Of a stretch of 5,369 bases of DNA, positions 1 to 5,369 are shown piece by piece (the stretch's first letter is position 1; the number at the start of each line of letters is the position of its first letter). The position numbers and the translations under genes are program-made. This DNA is from Psychroflexus sp. Lineage in GTDB: Bacteria > Bacteroidota > Bacteroidia > Flavobacteriales > Flavobacteriaceae. The notes under the pieces were generated by a model. That model was not told the origin of the DNA. It did not search any database and worked only from the letters and a program-made list of their open reading frames with translations. The stretch covers positions 1 through 5,369 of the forward strand of contig SKIG01000094.1 in the NCBI GenBank assembly GCA_007116535.1. Direction: 5' to 3'.

Positions 1-26
1 CAATATTCAATATTCGATACTCCTTC
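1..26. other. Short AT-rich edge segment downstream of the helicase gene
   Basis: These bases follow the helicase stop codon (in the helicase's direction) and run off the window edge. They hold a short tandem repeat, AATATTC twice in a row, on the plus strand. No hairpin followed by a T-run is visible, so the helicase terminator, if there is one, lies outside the window. Too little sequence is present to say more. Confidence 0.4.
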
Positions 27-1529
27 CTACTTCCCCATAAACATTTCGTTTATTCTTGAGCGAAGTTTGCGTTCGTAATCTTCAACTAACCAATCACGGT
101 AATTCTTGGTGTTATTGATTATACATTTGGTATATTGTTGTACTCTATCAAAAATATCGTCTTTCAGTTCTCTTGATAAAATTCGCGCATCAAACACATC
201 TTCAGAATTCTCTACACACATTCTTGCGTGCTGATCGATGCTTTCTTCTAAAACAAGCTTAGATTTTTCACCGTTATTGACAGTTTCGTTGTAGCGTTTT
301 TTAATATTAAAACTAATATCTTCAGTATTTTTGAACAATTCTCTAACTTCATCAGGCATGGTATACCTGAAATGAGACTCAATTTCTTCGTCAGAAACAA
401 GATTTTCAAGGAAATAGTCAGGATTTTTGAATATCAATTGCCAATCTACAGGGGCATTCCAAGGACCAAAACGTGCAAAATTGTTCCCCAAATCAATTAC
501 ATTGAAGTTCTCTTTGTTTTTTAATCTCCTTGACCCTCTACCGATCATTTGGAAATAAAGCGTTAAAGATTTTGTAGCTCTATTCAGTATAATATTTTCC
601 ACCGTCGGCTCATCAAATCCTGTGGTTAAGATACTTACAGAAGTAAGAATGGCATCCGGTTTTTCGTGGAACCACTTTAGGATTTCATTTCGCTCCTTTT
701 TGTTATGGGTATTATCCAAATGCTTGATGTCATAACCTGCTTCTTTAAAGGTTGTATAGACATACCATGAAGTATTGATACCATTATTAAATATCAACGT
801 TTTTTTGCCTTTACAATGCTCTTGATAAGCTTGTAAAAGCTTGGTTTGCATATTCATATTGGTGTATAAATCCTCTGAAGATTTCACCGTATAATCACCA
901 TTAATACCAACTTGAAGTGAACTTAACCCAACATCATAGGTGTAAGTATTAGCTTTTGCTAAAAACCCCTTCTCTATTAGTGATGAAATTGAATCGCCAA
1001 CGATTAGTTTTTCGTAATTACGATTCATAGGAAGTTTTATGTTCGAACTCAAGGGAGTAGCTGTAACCCCAAGAACAAAGGTATCTTCAACATACTTAAA
1101 AAGCTTTGTAAATGAATTGTAATGTGCTTCATCTATAATAGTTAGCCCAATATTATTCAAGTTAAGCTTTTCTTCATTCAAACGATTGTTCAATGTTTCA
1201 ACCATCGCAACAAAACACATATAATTATTATCGTCGGAAAGTTCTTTTACTTTGCTATTGATGATTTTGTTGCGAACACCGAATCCATCTAGCATTTTTG
1301 ATGTTTGCTTACACAATTCGATTCGGTGCGTTAACACTAGTACTTTTTTCCCTCTGCGTTCTATATAACGTCTTACAATTTCAGAAAAAACTACAGTCTT
1401 CCCTCCTCCTGTTGGTAATTGATACAGTAAGTTATAGTTATCGGGACAATCTTCAATATGTTCGAAAATGGTTTTTAAATCCTTCTCTTGGTAATCGTAA
1501 AGTTGCTTGTCTGCAATTTGTTGTGACAT
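27..1529 (-). CDS. Superfamily 2 DEAD/DEAH-box helicase (ResIII + helicase C, RadD-like)
   Basis: This is a complete 500-residue ATP-dependent nucleic-acid helicase or translocase, expected in the cytoplasm on DNA or RNA. The SF2 motifs appear in order: a YDYQ Q-like motif near residues 11-14, Walker A PTGGGKT at 39-45, motif Ia LTHRIELCKQ at 67-76, Walker B DEAH at 133-136, motif III TAT at 156-158, motif IV LIFNNG at 245-250, motif V TTGFDEP at 302-308 and the arginine-finger motif VI QMIGRGSRR at 327-335. Residues from about 350 to 500 form a charged, probably helical tail that I do not recognise. The overall plan resembles RadD (YejH) and the ResIII family, but the tail has no paired-cysteine zinc finger like the one known for RadD, so I do not give that symbol. 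The ATG start fits the promoter just upstream. No restriction or methylation gene lies beside it, so a restriction-enzyme role is unlikely. A general role in repair or nucleic-acid remodelling is inferred. Confidence 0.92.
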   Translation of the reverse strand: MSQQIADKQLYDYQEKDLKTIFEHIEDCPDNYNLLYQLPTGGGKTVVFSEIVRRYIERRGKKVLVLTHRIELCKQTSKMLDGFGVRNKIINSKVKELSDDNNYMCFVAMVETLNNRLNEEKLNLNNIGLTIIDEAHYNSFTKLFKYVEDTFVLGVTATPLSSNIKLPMNRNYEKLIVGDSISSLIEKGFLAKANTYTYDVGLSSLQVGINGDYTVKSSEDLYTNMNMQTKLLQAYQEHCKGKKTLIFNNGINTSWYVYTTFKEAGYDIKHLDNTHNKKERNEILKWFHEKPDAILTSVSILTTGFDEPTVENIILNRATKSLTLYFQMIGRGSRRLKNKENFNVIDLGNNFARFGPWNAPVDWQLIFKNPDYFLENLVSDEEIESHFRYTMPDEVRELFKNTEDISFNIKKRYNETVNNGEKSKLVLEESIDQHARMCVENSEDVFDARILSRELKDDIFDRVQQYTKCIINNTKNYRDWLVEDYERKLRSRINEMFMGK

Positions 1530-1563
1530 ACGTTGTGAGCTGTTACAAATTTTTTCTGATTTG

Positions 1564-1595
1564 CAAAAATAAGGAGTTTAGAGGGTTTATTGCAA
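1564..1595 (-). promoter_or_regulatory. Predicted Bacteroidota promoter for the helicase gene
   Basis: Read on the minus strand, TATTTTTG (1571-1564) matches the Bacteroidota -7 consensus TAnnTTTG exactly. A TTG (1595-1593) lies 21 nt upstream, within the usual 17-23 nt. Transcription would start near 1558-1560, giving a leader of about 30 nt before the ATG at 1529. The leader has no Shine-Dalgarno sequence, as is normal in this phylum. Confidence 0.6.
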
Positions 1596-1648
1596 TTTTT
1601 AAGTAATAAAAAAACAATAATTAATCGAAAATAAATTAGAAAAGAGGT

Positions 1649-1677
1649 TTTGAAAAATAAGGAAAAACTTATTTTTG
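1649..1677 (+). promoter_or_regulatory. Predicted Bacteroidota promoter for the 118-aa gene / yebC operon
   Basis: TTTG at 1649-1652 and TATTTTTG at 1670-1677 are separated by 17 nt and match the TTG / TAnnTTTG consensus. A start site about 4-7 nt downstream gives a leader of only about 20 nt before the TTG start at 1705. It points away from the helicase promoter, with about 50 nt between the two outer elements, so the two transcripts are divergent and may influence each other. Confidence 0.65.
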
Positions 1678-1704
1678 CTCGTTGATAAATAAAAACATAT
1701 AACC

Positions 1705-2061
1705 TTGGAAAATAAGAAAGCTATTAAACTCATCAAAAAAATCCTTGACGATTTAGACCATGCTGGGATTGTGTACAATACATTAGCTAATCAGCTAAAA
1801 GAACTTCGTGTTTTTGCTGTTGAAGAAGAACTTCCTGTTGTTGCAAAAGCTTTACGTTTAGCTTACGAACATTTGGAAGAATTCGAAATTTTTGTGGCAC
1901 CAATTCCTGAAGATGAAGGATTTGAAGAAGATGAAACAGAAAGAATTACTGGTTCAGAAAGTATGATTTACTTTATCAACCTTATCAAAAATCAAAACAA
2001 TCCTTTAAATGTTGAGGAGTTAAGAGAATATATTAGTTATTTAGAAGATTTTGCAGACTAA
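1705..2061 (+). CDS. Small acidic protein of unknown function, first gene of the yebC operon
   Basis: I do not recognise this 118-residue protein. It has no signal peptide, membrane segment or cysteine. Residues 1-63 look like one or two amphipathic helices, with a lysine-rich start (MENKKAIKLIKKIL) followed by a Glu/Leu-rich stretch. A very acidic linker (PEDEGFEEDETE) spans about 68-79, and a second helical part runs from about 86 to 116. The start is TTG: an in-frame TAA at 1690-1692 blocks any longer form, the only in-frame ATG (Met87) would leave a fragment, and the predicted promoter ends just upstream. Coding character is good throughout. The stop is 11 nt before the yebC start, so the two genes are almost certainly co-transcribed. 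A role linked to translation or YebC is conceivable, but only context supports it. Confidence 0.8.
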   Translation: MENKKAIKLIKKILDDLDHAGIVYNTLANQLKELRVFAVEEELPVVAKALRLAYEHLEEFEIFVAPIPEDEGFEEDETERITGSESMIYFINLIKNQNNPLNVEELREYISYLEDFAD

Positions 2062-2072
2062 AAATACACATT

Positions 2073-2795
2073 GTGGGAAGAGCATTTGAATTTAGAAAAG
2101 CAAGAAAAATGAAGCGTTGGTCTGCAATGGCCAAAACCTTTACAAGGCTTGGAAAAGATATAGTCATGGCTGTTAAAGAAGGTGGGCCAGATCCTGATGC
2201 AAATTCAAGGTTACGTGCCGTTATTCAGAATGCTAAGGCAGCCAATATGCCAAAAGACAATATTGAACGTGCAATCAAGCGTGCTTCAGATAAGTCTCAA
2301 GGCGAATACAAAGAGGTACTTTTTGAAGGTTATGCTCCACATGGAATTGCTATTTTAATAGAAACAGCAACTGACAATAACAACCGTACTGTTGCAAATA
2401 TTCGTTCCTATTTCAACAAATGCAACGGAAATTTAGGTACATCTGGTTCCGTCGAATTTATGTTTGACCATACGTGCAACTTTAGAATCACGAATCAAGA
2501 AGATTTGGATTTAGAAGAGTTTGAGTTAGAGCTCATAGATTTTGGTGTGGAAGAAATTTTTCAAGATGAAGATGGAATTATCATCTATGCCCCTTTTGAG
2601 TCTTTTGGGACGCTTCAAAAAGAATTAGAATCTAGAAATTTCGAAATTCTTTCCTCAGGATTTGAGCGTATTCCTCAAACAACAAAGAAATTATCTGCTG
2701 AAGAAAAAGAAGATGTAGATAAGCTATTAGAAAAAATTGAAGAAGATGATGATGTTCAAAACGTCTATCATACCATGGATGAGTCAGAGGATTAA
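2073..2795 (+). CDS. yebC: YebC/PmpR/TACO1-family protein
   Basis: This is a full-length 240-residue YebC-family protein. The N-terminal helical domain is highly characteristic: MGRAFEFRKARKMKRW, then WSAMAKTFTRLGKDI at about 16-30, VKEGGPDPDANSRLR at 34-48 and AKAANMPKDNIERAIKR at 54-70. It is followed by the family stretches FEGYAPHGIAILIE (84-97), TDNNNRTVANIRS (100-112) and GTSGSVEFMF (122-131). The tail is very acidic (EEDDD, DESED). The family was long annotated as a transcriptional regulator (PmpR). More recent work on bacterial YebC and mitochondrial TACO1 supports a ribosome-associated role in translation through proline-rich stretches, so a cytoplasmic translation role is the better reading. 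The GTG start is chosen because it yields exactly the conserved MGRAFE terminus. It is the second gene of an operon and is followed by a strong terminator. Confidence 0.96.
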   Translation: MGRAFEFRKARKMKRWSAMAKTFTRLGKDIVMAVKEGGPDPDANSRLRAVIQNAKAANMPKDNIERAIKRASDKSQGEYKEVLFEGYAPHGIAILIETATDNNNRTVANIRSYFNKCNGNLGTSGSVEFMFDHTCNFRITNQEDLDLEEFELELIDFGVEEIFQDEDGIIIYAPFESFGTLQKELESRNFEILSSGFERIPQTTKKLSAEEKEDVDKLLEKIEEDDDVQNVYHTMDESED

Positions 2796-2818
2796 TAAAA
2801 ACATTTTCAATCTTAAAT

Positions 2819-2852
2819 AAAAAAAGGTCACCTAGTTAGGTGACCTTTTTTT
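2819..2852. terminator. Bidirectional intrinsic terminator between yebC and the Lrp-family gene
   Basis: This is a perfect 15-bp inverted repeat, AAAAAAAGGTCACCT (2819-2833), loop AGTT, AGGTGACCTTTTTTT (2838-2852). The GC-containing core GGTCACCT is flanked by an A-run on one side and a T-run on the other, so on either strand the RNA forms a hairpin followed by U residues. It sits midway between the two convergent stop codons, 23 nt after yebC and 22 nt after the Lrp-type gene, so it should serve both. Confidence 0.93.
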
Positions 2853-2874
2853 ATTTGTCGAAATCCTGAGATAA

Positions 2875-3360
2875 CTACTTAATCATCTCATTAAAGATGG
2901 CTTTCATCAAACGAGTCTTATCATTTAAACTTTCTTCCATAGAAATCATGGTTTCAGTTCTATAAACTCCGTCTATGTCATCTAATTGAAAAATTACTTG
3001 CTTAGCATGTTCTGTGTTTTTCGCTCTTACTTTACAGAAAAGATTAAATTTACCTGTAGTTACGTGAGCTACAGTAACATAAGGAATTTCATTTATACGA
3101 TTTAAAACAAACTGTGTTTGTGATGTTTTTTCTAAAAAAATACCAACGTAGGCTATAAACGAATAGCCTAATTTCTGATAATCTAATGTTAATGAAGAGC
3201 CGGTAATAATTCCTGCCTCCTCCATTTTCTTCACACGAACATGAACAGTTCCTGCTGAAATTAAAAGTTTTTTCGCAATATCAGTAAAAGGTGTTCTAGT
3301 ATTATCAATTAACATCCCCAATATTTGGTGGTCAGTCTCGTCAAGCTTAAATTTTGCCAT
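2875..3360 (-). CDS. Lrp/AsnC-family transcriptional regulator
   Basis: This is a complete 161-residue feast/famine-type DNA-binding regulator. The N-terminal winged helix-turn-helix (about 5-55) carries the classic LDETDHQILGMLIDNTR start, followed by TDIAKKLLISAGTVHVRVKKMEEAGII, where SAGTVHVRVKKM is the recognition helix. The C-terminal RAM (ligand-binding, oligomerising) domain spans about 67-145 and includes the TTGKFNLFCKV strand-turn typical of effector-binding Lrp proteins and the closing YRTETMISME strand. Family members assemble as dimers to octamers and sense amino acids; the ligand here cannot be read from sequence. It has its own promoter and shares a strand with the upstream carboxypeptidase gene, 105 nt away, so it may be both independently transcribed and reached by read-through. 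The peptidase neighbour makes an amino-acid or peptide theme plausible, but this is inference. Confidence 0.95.
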   Translation of the reverse strand: MAKFKLDETDHQILGMLIDNTRTPFTDIAKKLLISAGTVHVRVKKMEEAGIITGSSLTLDYQKLGYSFIAYVGIFLEKTSQTQFVLNRINEIPYVTVAHVTTGKFNLFCKVRAKNTEHAKQVIFQLDDIDGVYRTETMISMEESLNDKTRLMKAIFNEMIK

Positions 3361-3389
3361 AACCTATATTTTTTGAATTGAATATTCTG

Positions 3390-3422
3390 CAAAATTAATT
3401 AAAATATTTAGTTATTAGGCAA
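3390..3422 (-). promoter_or_regulatory. Predicted Bacteroidota promoter for the Lrp-family gene
   Basis: On the minus strand, TAATTTTG (3397-3390) matches TAnnTTTG, with TTG (3422-3420) 22 nt upstream. The start site would lie near 3384-3386, about 25 nt before the ATG. A second -7-like match, TATTTTTG (3427-3420), overlaps the -33 element and could mark an alternative upstream start. Confidence 0.6.
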
Positions 3423-3432
3423 AAATATTTGC
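3419..3432. repeat. Small dyad over the -33 region of the Lrp-family gene
   Basis: GCAAA (3419-3423), AATA and TTTGC (3428-3432) form a perfect 5-bp inverted repeat covering the predicted -33 element. Lrp-type proteins commonly control their own genes from AT-rich dyads near the promoter, so an autoregulatory site is possible. It is not followed by a T-run on the minus strand, so it is a poor terminator for the carboxypeptidase gene. The dyad is short, and chance is a real alternative in DNA this AT-rich. Confidence 0.3.
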
Positions 3433-3465
3433 TATTTTAAGATTTTTTATTGAAAAATAACAATA

Positions 3466-4608
3466 TTATTCACTCAAACGATTTAATTTAACCTTGTCAA
3501 CTTCAAAAATAGTCTGAATATCTGGTTTTTTGTTTACAATAGTATCCTTATAATATATCAAATCTTTATTTGCATCTATCTCTATATGACCAAAAAAATT
3601 AGTTAAATCCCCTACTTCACTAATTTTTGGTACAAACTTGATGTGTTCGCTTTCTAATTGTTCTTCATACAATATACCAAGTGAGATAATTTTGTCATTA
3701 ATATTCACATTTCTCACAATGACATCAAAATACAATTTTTGATTTTGAGGTATTTCAAAGTATGACTTATAGTTAAAATTATTAAGCTGATTGGTAGCAA
3801 GGATTTCGATACCTTTAATTAAGGCATAAAAAGTAAATTCTCTAACTTTTTCTCTTTGATAATCATCTTTATAATGACCTGATTCAAACAAAATGACAGG
3901 AATTTTATTACTTTGATAGTAGTCACCTGTACAATTAATATTGAAAGCATCATCATAACGACCAATTTGTTGTGGGATGTGTACTTGAAGCCCTTCATTG
4001 ATTCCTACAATCAACTGCATAACCTTTTTTCTTACAGATGTGACAGCACGTTCTTCATTGATTGAAGGCGATAAAAAGGATAAAGTAGCAGGCTTGGTTT
4101 CAAAACCTGCACTAAATATCGTTCGTTGGCCGTGCATATTGAAACAAAAATCAGGCTGAATTGATTCTACACAGCGTCTCAATATTTTGCTTTCAGGCTG
4201 TGAACATTCTAAAGCGTCCCGATTTAAGTCAACTTCATTTGCATTCACTCGTGTGTAAGCTTCTAGTCCGTCAGGATTAAGCACAGGTATAATATGTACT
4301 GTTACATGTTTAAAGTAATCTAGCACAGTATAGTCAGTATCCTGAATTAAGTTTAGTAAATCAAAAATTGCCTTTGTTGAAGTTGATTCATTGCCATGCA
4401 TCTGCGACCAAATGAGAATCTTAAAATTACCAATCCCAAAACTAATTTTGTAAATAGGTCTTCTTTGAACAGAATATCCTAATTGTTGAATCTCAAATAC
4501 AGGATTTGTCAACTTTTTGATTTCTGATTCTACTTTGTCGTAATTAAAATATCGCCCTTTTAAGTTTTGATTTTTAAAACGCTTGTATGAAGATATAATG
4601 TTCTGCAT
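3466..4608 (-). CDS. M14-family zinc carboxypeptidase-like metallopeptidase, cytosolic
   Basis: This 380-residue protein carries the M14 active-site pattern. The zinc ligands are His71 and Glu74 in MHGNES and His159 in FNMHGQ. The substrate-binding LNRD is at 128-131, following NPDG at 111-114. The likely catalytic glutamate is Glu242 in LFESGH. The catalytic domain spans about 10-270. Residues from about 280 to 375 form a separate, strand-rich tail that I do not recognise. There is no signal peptide or membrane segment, so it probably acts in the cytoplasm, unlike secreted digestive carboxypeptidases. Cytosolic M14 relatives such as the murein tripeptide amidase MpaA process recycled peptides, so trimming of peptides or cell-wall fragments is plausible, but the substrate is unknown. 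All catalytic residues are present and the frame is intact, so activity is expected. It lies between two regulators, and its promoter region contains palindromic sites shared with the divergent XRE gene. Confidence 0.88.
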   Translation of the reverse strand: MQNIISSYKRFKNQNLKGRYFNYDKVESEIKKLTNPVFEIQQLGYSVQRRPIYKISFGIGNFKILIWSQMHGNESTSTKAIFDLLNLIQDTDYTVLDYFKHVTVHIIPVLNPDGLEAYTRVNANEVDLNRDALECSQPESKILRRCVESIQPDFCFNMHGQRTIFSAGFETKPATLSFLSPSINEERAVTSVRKKVMQLIVGINEGLQVHIPQQIGRYDDAFNINCTGDYYQSNKIPVILFESGHYKDDYQREKVREFTFYALIKGIEILATNQLNNFNYKSYFEIPQNQKLYFDVIVRNVNINDKIISLGILYEEQLESEHIKFVPKISEVGDLTNFFGHIEIDANKDLIYYKDTIVNKKPDIQTIFEVDKVKLNRLSE

Positions 4609-4623
4609 GTAAATTTTCTTTTC

Positions 4624-4638
4624 GTTTACAAAAGTAAC
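4624..4638. promoter_or_regulatory. Palindromic operator-like site 1, over the carboxypeptidase -7 box
   Basis: GTTTACAAAAGTAAC is an imperfect palindrome and matches site 2 at 13 of 15 positions; both fit GTTTACAWAWGTAAC. It covers the whole predicted -7 box of the carboxypeptidase gene, so a protein bound here would block RNA polymerase. Candidate binders are the divergent XRE protein or, less likely, the Lrp-type regulator. Confidence 0.5.
4629..4636 (-). promoter_or_regulatory. Predicted -7 box of the carboxypeptidase gene
   Basis: On the minus strand, TACTTTTG (4636-4629) matches TAnnTTTG and would start transcription about 15 nt before the ATG at 4608. I find no TTG at the usual 17-23 nt upstream, so the -33 element is missing or degenerate. 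That suggests a weak or activator-dependent promoter. Confidence 0.45.
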
Positions 4639-4671
4639 TTTTTAATAATTCACATTTGAAAACTGCGCTTA

Positions 4672-4686
4672 GTTTACATATGTAAC
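4672..4686. promoter_or_regulatory. Palindromic operator-like site 2
   Basis: GTTTACATATGTAAC contains the perfect 12-bp palindrome TTACATATGTAA (4674-4685). It lies exactly 48 bp from site 1, start to start. A weak copy, ATTCACATTTGAAAA (4648-4662, 10 of 15 matches), sits exactly midway, giving a 24-bp spacing. Site 2 is upstream of the carboxypeptidase promoter and does not overlap its predicted -7 box. Confidence 0.5.
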
Positions 4687-4879
4687 CTCAAGAAAAGAAG
4701 GCTAAATTGATACAAGCAAACATCCTTGATACTACGTTAGGATAAATTCCAAATTAAATCAATCAAAGACTAAAATATTTGTATAACATTGATAATCATT
4801 TTATTGAATATTGTTAACTAAAGTGTTTATTTATATATTATGTGTTCTTTTTTTATAGGTGGACTAAATAAATTTCATT

Positions 4880-4908
4880 ATTTACATTTGTTTGTTTACA
4901 TTTGTGAT
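4880..4908 (+). promoter_or_regulatory. Tandem -7 boxes with overlapping operator-like repeats before the XRE gene
   Basis: An 11-nt direct repeat TTTACATTTGT occurs at 4881-4891 and 4895-4905, 14 bp apart. Each copy contains TACATTTG, a perfect TAnnTTTG -7 box (4883-4890 and 4897-4904). Neither has a clear TTG at the right distance upstream. The second copy extends to GTTTACATTTGTGAT (4894-4908), matching 12 of 15 positions of site 2. Transcription from either box would leave a leader of about 25-40 nt before the ATG at 4935. Overlap of -7 box and operator-like sequence suggests autorepression. Confidence 0.5.
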
Positions 4909-4934
4909 TATATAATTTACTCAAACTAATTACA

Positions 4935-5363
4935 ATGGTAAATAGTGAACAATTCGCTGAACGTTTACAAATGTTATTTGACTATTATGAACTTTCGGCA
5001 GGTAATTTTGCAGATGAGATTGAAGTTGGGCGTCCTTCTATTTCTCATATTCTATCGGGTAGAAATAAACCAAGCTTAGATTTTGTAATGAAGGTCGTAA
5101 AGCGATTTAAAGAAGTTGATTTATATTGGTTACTAAATGGTAAAGGAAGCTTCCCTTCTACTCCAATTAAATCACCAACTTATGCAAAAGAAAATTTGAG
5201 ATCAACTATTCCAAATTTCATTGATCAAACTAACAAGGTTTCTATCCAAAATAATGATACCTCGGTAACAAAGACTATGTCCGAGTCTCCAAATAGAGAA
5301 GTCACTAAAATTATCTTGTGCTATGCTGATGGAAGTTTTGAAATTTTTGACAATTCCCTCTAA
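4935..5363 (+). CDS. XRE-family helix-turn-helix transcriptional regulator
   Basis: This 142-residue protein has an N-terminal Cro/CI-type helix-turn-helix domain at about 4-68. FAERLQMLFDYYELSAGNFADEI gives helices 1-2, and GRPSISHILSGRNKPSLDFVMKVVKRF covers the recognition helix and helix 4. The domain closes with VDLYWLLNGKGSFP, a common ending in Bacteroidota XRE proteins. Residues from about 74 to 120 are a polar, Ser/Thr/Asn-rich and probably flexible linker. The tail REVTKIILCYADGSFEIF (121-138) looks like a short conserved strand pair that recurs in flavobacterial XRE regulators, perhaps for dimerisation; that recurrence is recalled, not checked. The ATG start follows the tandem -7 boxes at a sensible distance. 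It is transcribed divergently from the carboxypeptidase gene, and the shared gap carries palindromes suited to a dimeric regulator, so control of itself and the peptidase is inferred. No partner toxin or phage gene is visible. Confidence 0.88.
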   Translation: MVNSEQFAERLQMLFDYYELSAGNFADEIEVGRPSISHILSGRNKPSLDFVMKVVKRFKEVDLYWLLNGKGSFPSTPIKSPTYAKENLRSTIPNFIDQTNKVSIQNNDTSVTKTMSESPNREVTKIILCYADGSFEIFDNSL

Positions 5364-5369
5364 ATTTAA

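Larger units (their letters stand above)
4609..4934. other. 326-nt divergent regulatory region between the carboxypeptidase and XRE genes
   Basis: No gene is supported in this gap. The left end (4624-4686) holds the carboxypeptidase -7 box and two strong palindromic sites. The right end (4880-4908) holds tandem -7 boxes and related sites for the XRE gene. The middle, roughly 4690-4880, is very AT-rich and shows only minor structure: a TTGATAC direct repeat (4707-4713 and 4726-4732), TGATAATCA (4790-4798) and GTTAAC (4813-4818). I see no riboswitch or RNA gene there. The gap is long for a simple divergent pair, which suits looping between the two clusters of sites, though this is speculative. 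Confidence 0.6.

Noticed and set aside
1..26. Tandem AATATTC repeat as part of a mobile element end or repeat array
   Set aside because: Only two copies are visible at the window edge, and such words are common by chance in this AT-rich DNA.
27..1529. The helicase as a restriction-modification or phage-defence component
   Set aside because: ResIII-type motifs occur in such systems, but no methyltransferase, specificity subunit, nuclease or other defence gene is adjacent in the window, and the single-gene, housekeeping-like context does not support it.
1298..1606. A plus-strand open frame of 102 codons, antisense to the 5' end of the helicase gene, with a hydrophobic start
   Set aside because: It overlaps the strongly conserved Walker A and Ia region of a clear gene on the other strand, crosses both predicted promoters' outer region, and shows no recognisable domain. 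The hydrophobic look is a by-product of reading the opposite strand.
3447..3460. TTATT-GAAA-AATAA hairpin just downstream of the carboxypeptidase stop as a terminator
   Set aside because: The stem is only five A/T pairs, and on the minus strand it is followed by A residues, not T residues, so it would terminate poorly.
4690..4880. A riboswitch or small RNA in the long divergent gap
   Set aside because: The stretch is very AT-rich, with only short scattered repeats and no stable GC-containing stems or recognisable riboswitch core.
4935..5363. The XRE protein as an antitoxin or phage repressor
   Set aside because: No small toxin-like gene, integrase or phage gene is visible next to it, and its tail looks like that of a chromosomal flavobacterial regulator. 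Sequence beyond 5369 is not seen, so this is not fully excluded.

Overview
The window looks like ordinary chromosome of a low-GC member of the Bacteroidota, most likely class Flavobacteriia. Three things point there. The coding and intergenic DNA is AT-rich. The YebC protein begins with the MGRAFEFRKARKMKRW form that I associate with this group. The gaps also carry several matches to the Bacteroidota sigma-A promoter (TTG, 17-23 nt, TAnnTTTG), and no gene has a clear Shine-Dalgarno sequence, which is typical of the phylum. I see no rRNA, tRNA, CRISPR array, insertion sequence, phage gene or toxin-antitoxin pair.

Layout. (1) 27-1529, minus strand: a complete 500-residue superfamily 2 DEAD/DEAH helicase of the ResIII/RadD-like type. 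(2) 1530-1704: a divergent promoter region with one good promoter on each strand. (3) 1705-2795, plus strand: a two-gene operon with a small acidic protein of unknown function (TTG start) and, 11 nt later, yebC (GTG start). (4) 2819-2852: a strong 15-bp hairpin that serves as a bidirectional terminator between the convergent yebC and lrp-type genes. (5) 2875-3360, minus strand: an Lrp/AsnC-family regulator with its own promoter. (6) 3466-4608, minus strand: an M14 zinc carboxypeptidase-like protein with no signal peptide. (7) 4609-4934: a 326-nt divergent regulatory region. (8) 4935-5363, plus strand: an XRE-type helix-turn-helix protein with a conserved-looking C-terminal tail.

How the genes may work together. 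The left half combines a DNA helicase with a translation-linked operon (YebC) and shows no obvious functional tie between them. The right half is a peptide/amino-acid themed group: a cytosolic carboxypeptidase flanked by an Lrp-type regulator and a divergently transcribed XRE regulator. The most interesting signal is in the carboxypeptidase/XRE gap. Two near-identical 15-bp imperfect palindromes, GTTTACAWAWGTAAC, lie 48 bp apart, one of them over the predicted carboxypeptidase -7 box. Related copies overlap the two predicted -7 boxes in front of the XRE gene. I infer that the XRE protein binds these sites and controls itself and the peptidase. I found no clear novel multi-gene system; this regulatory module is the best candidate for follow-up.
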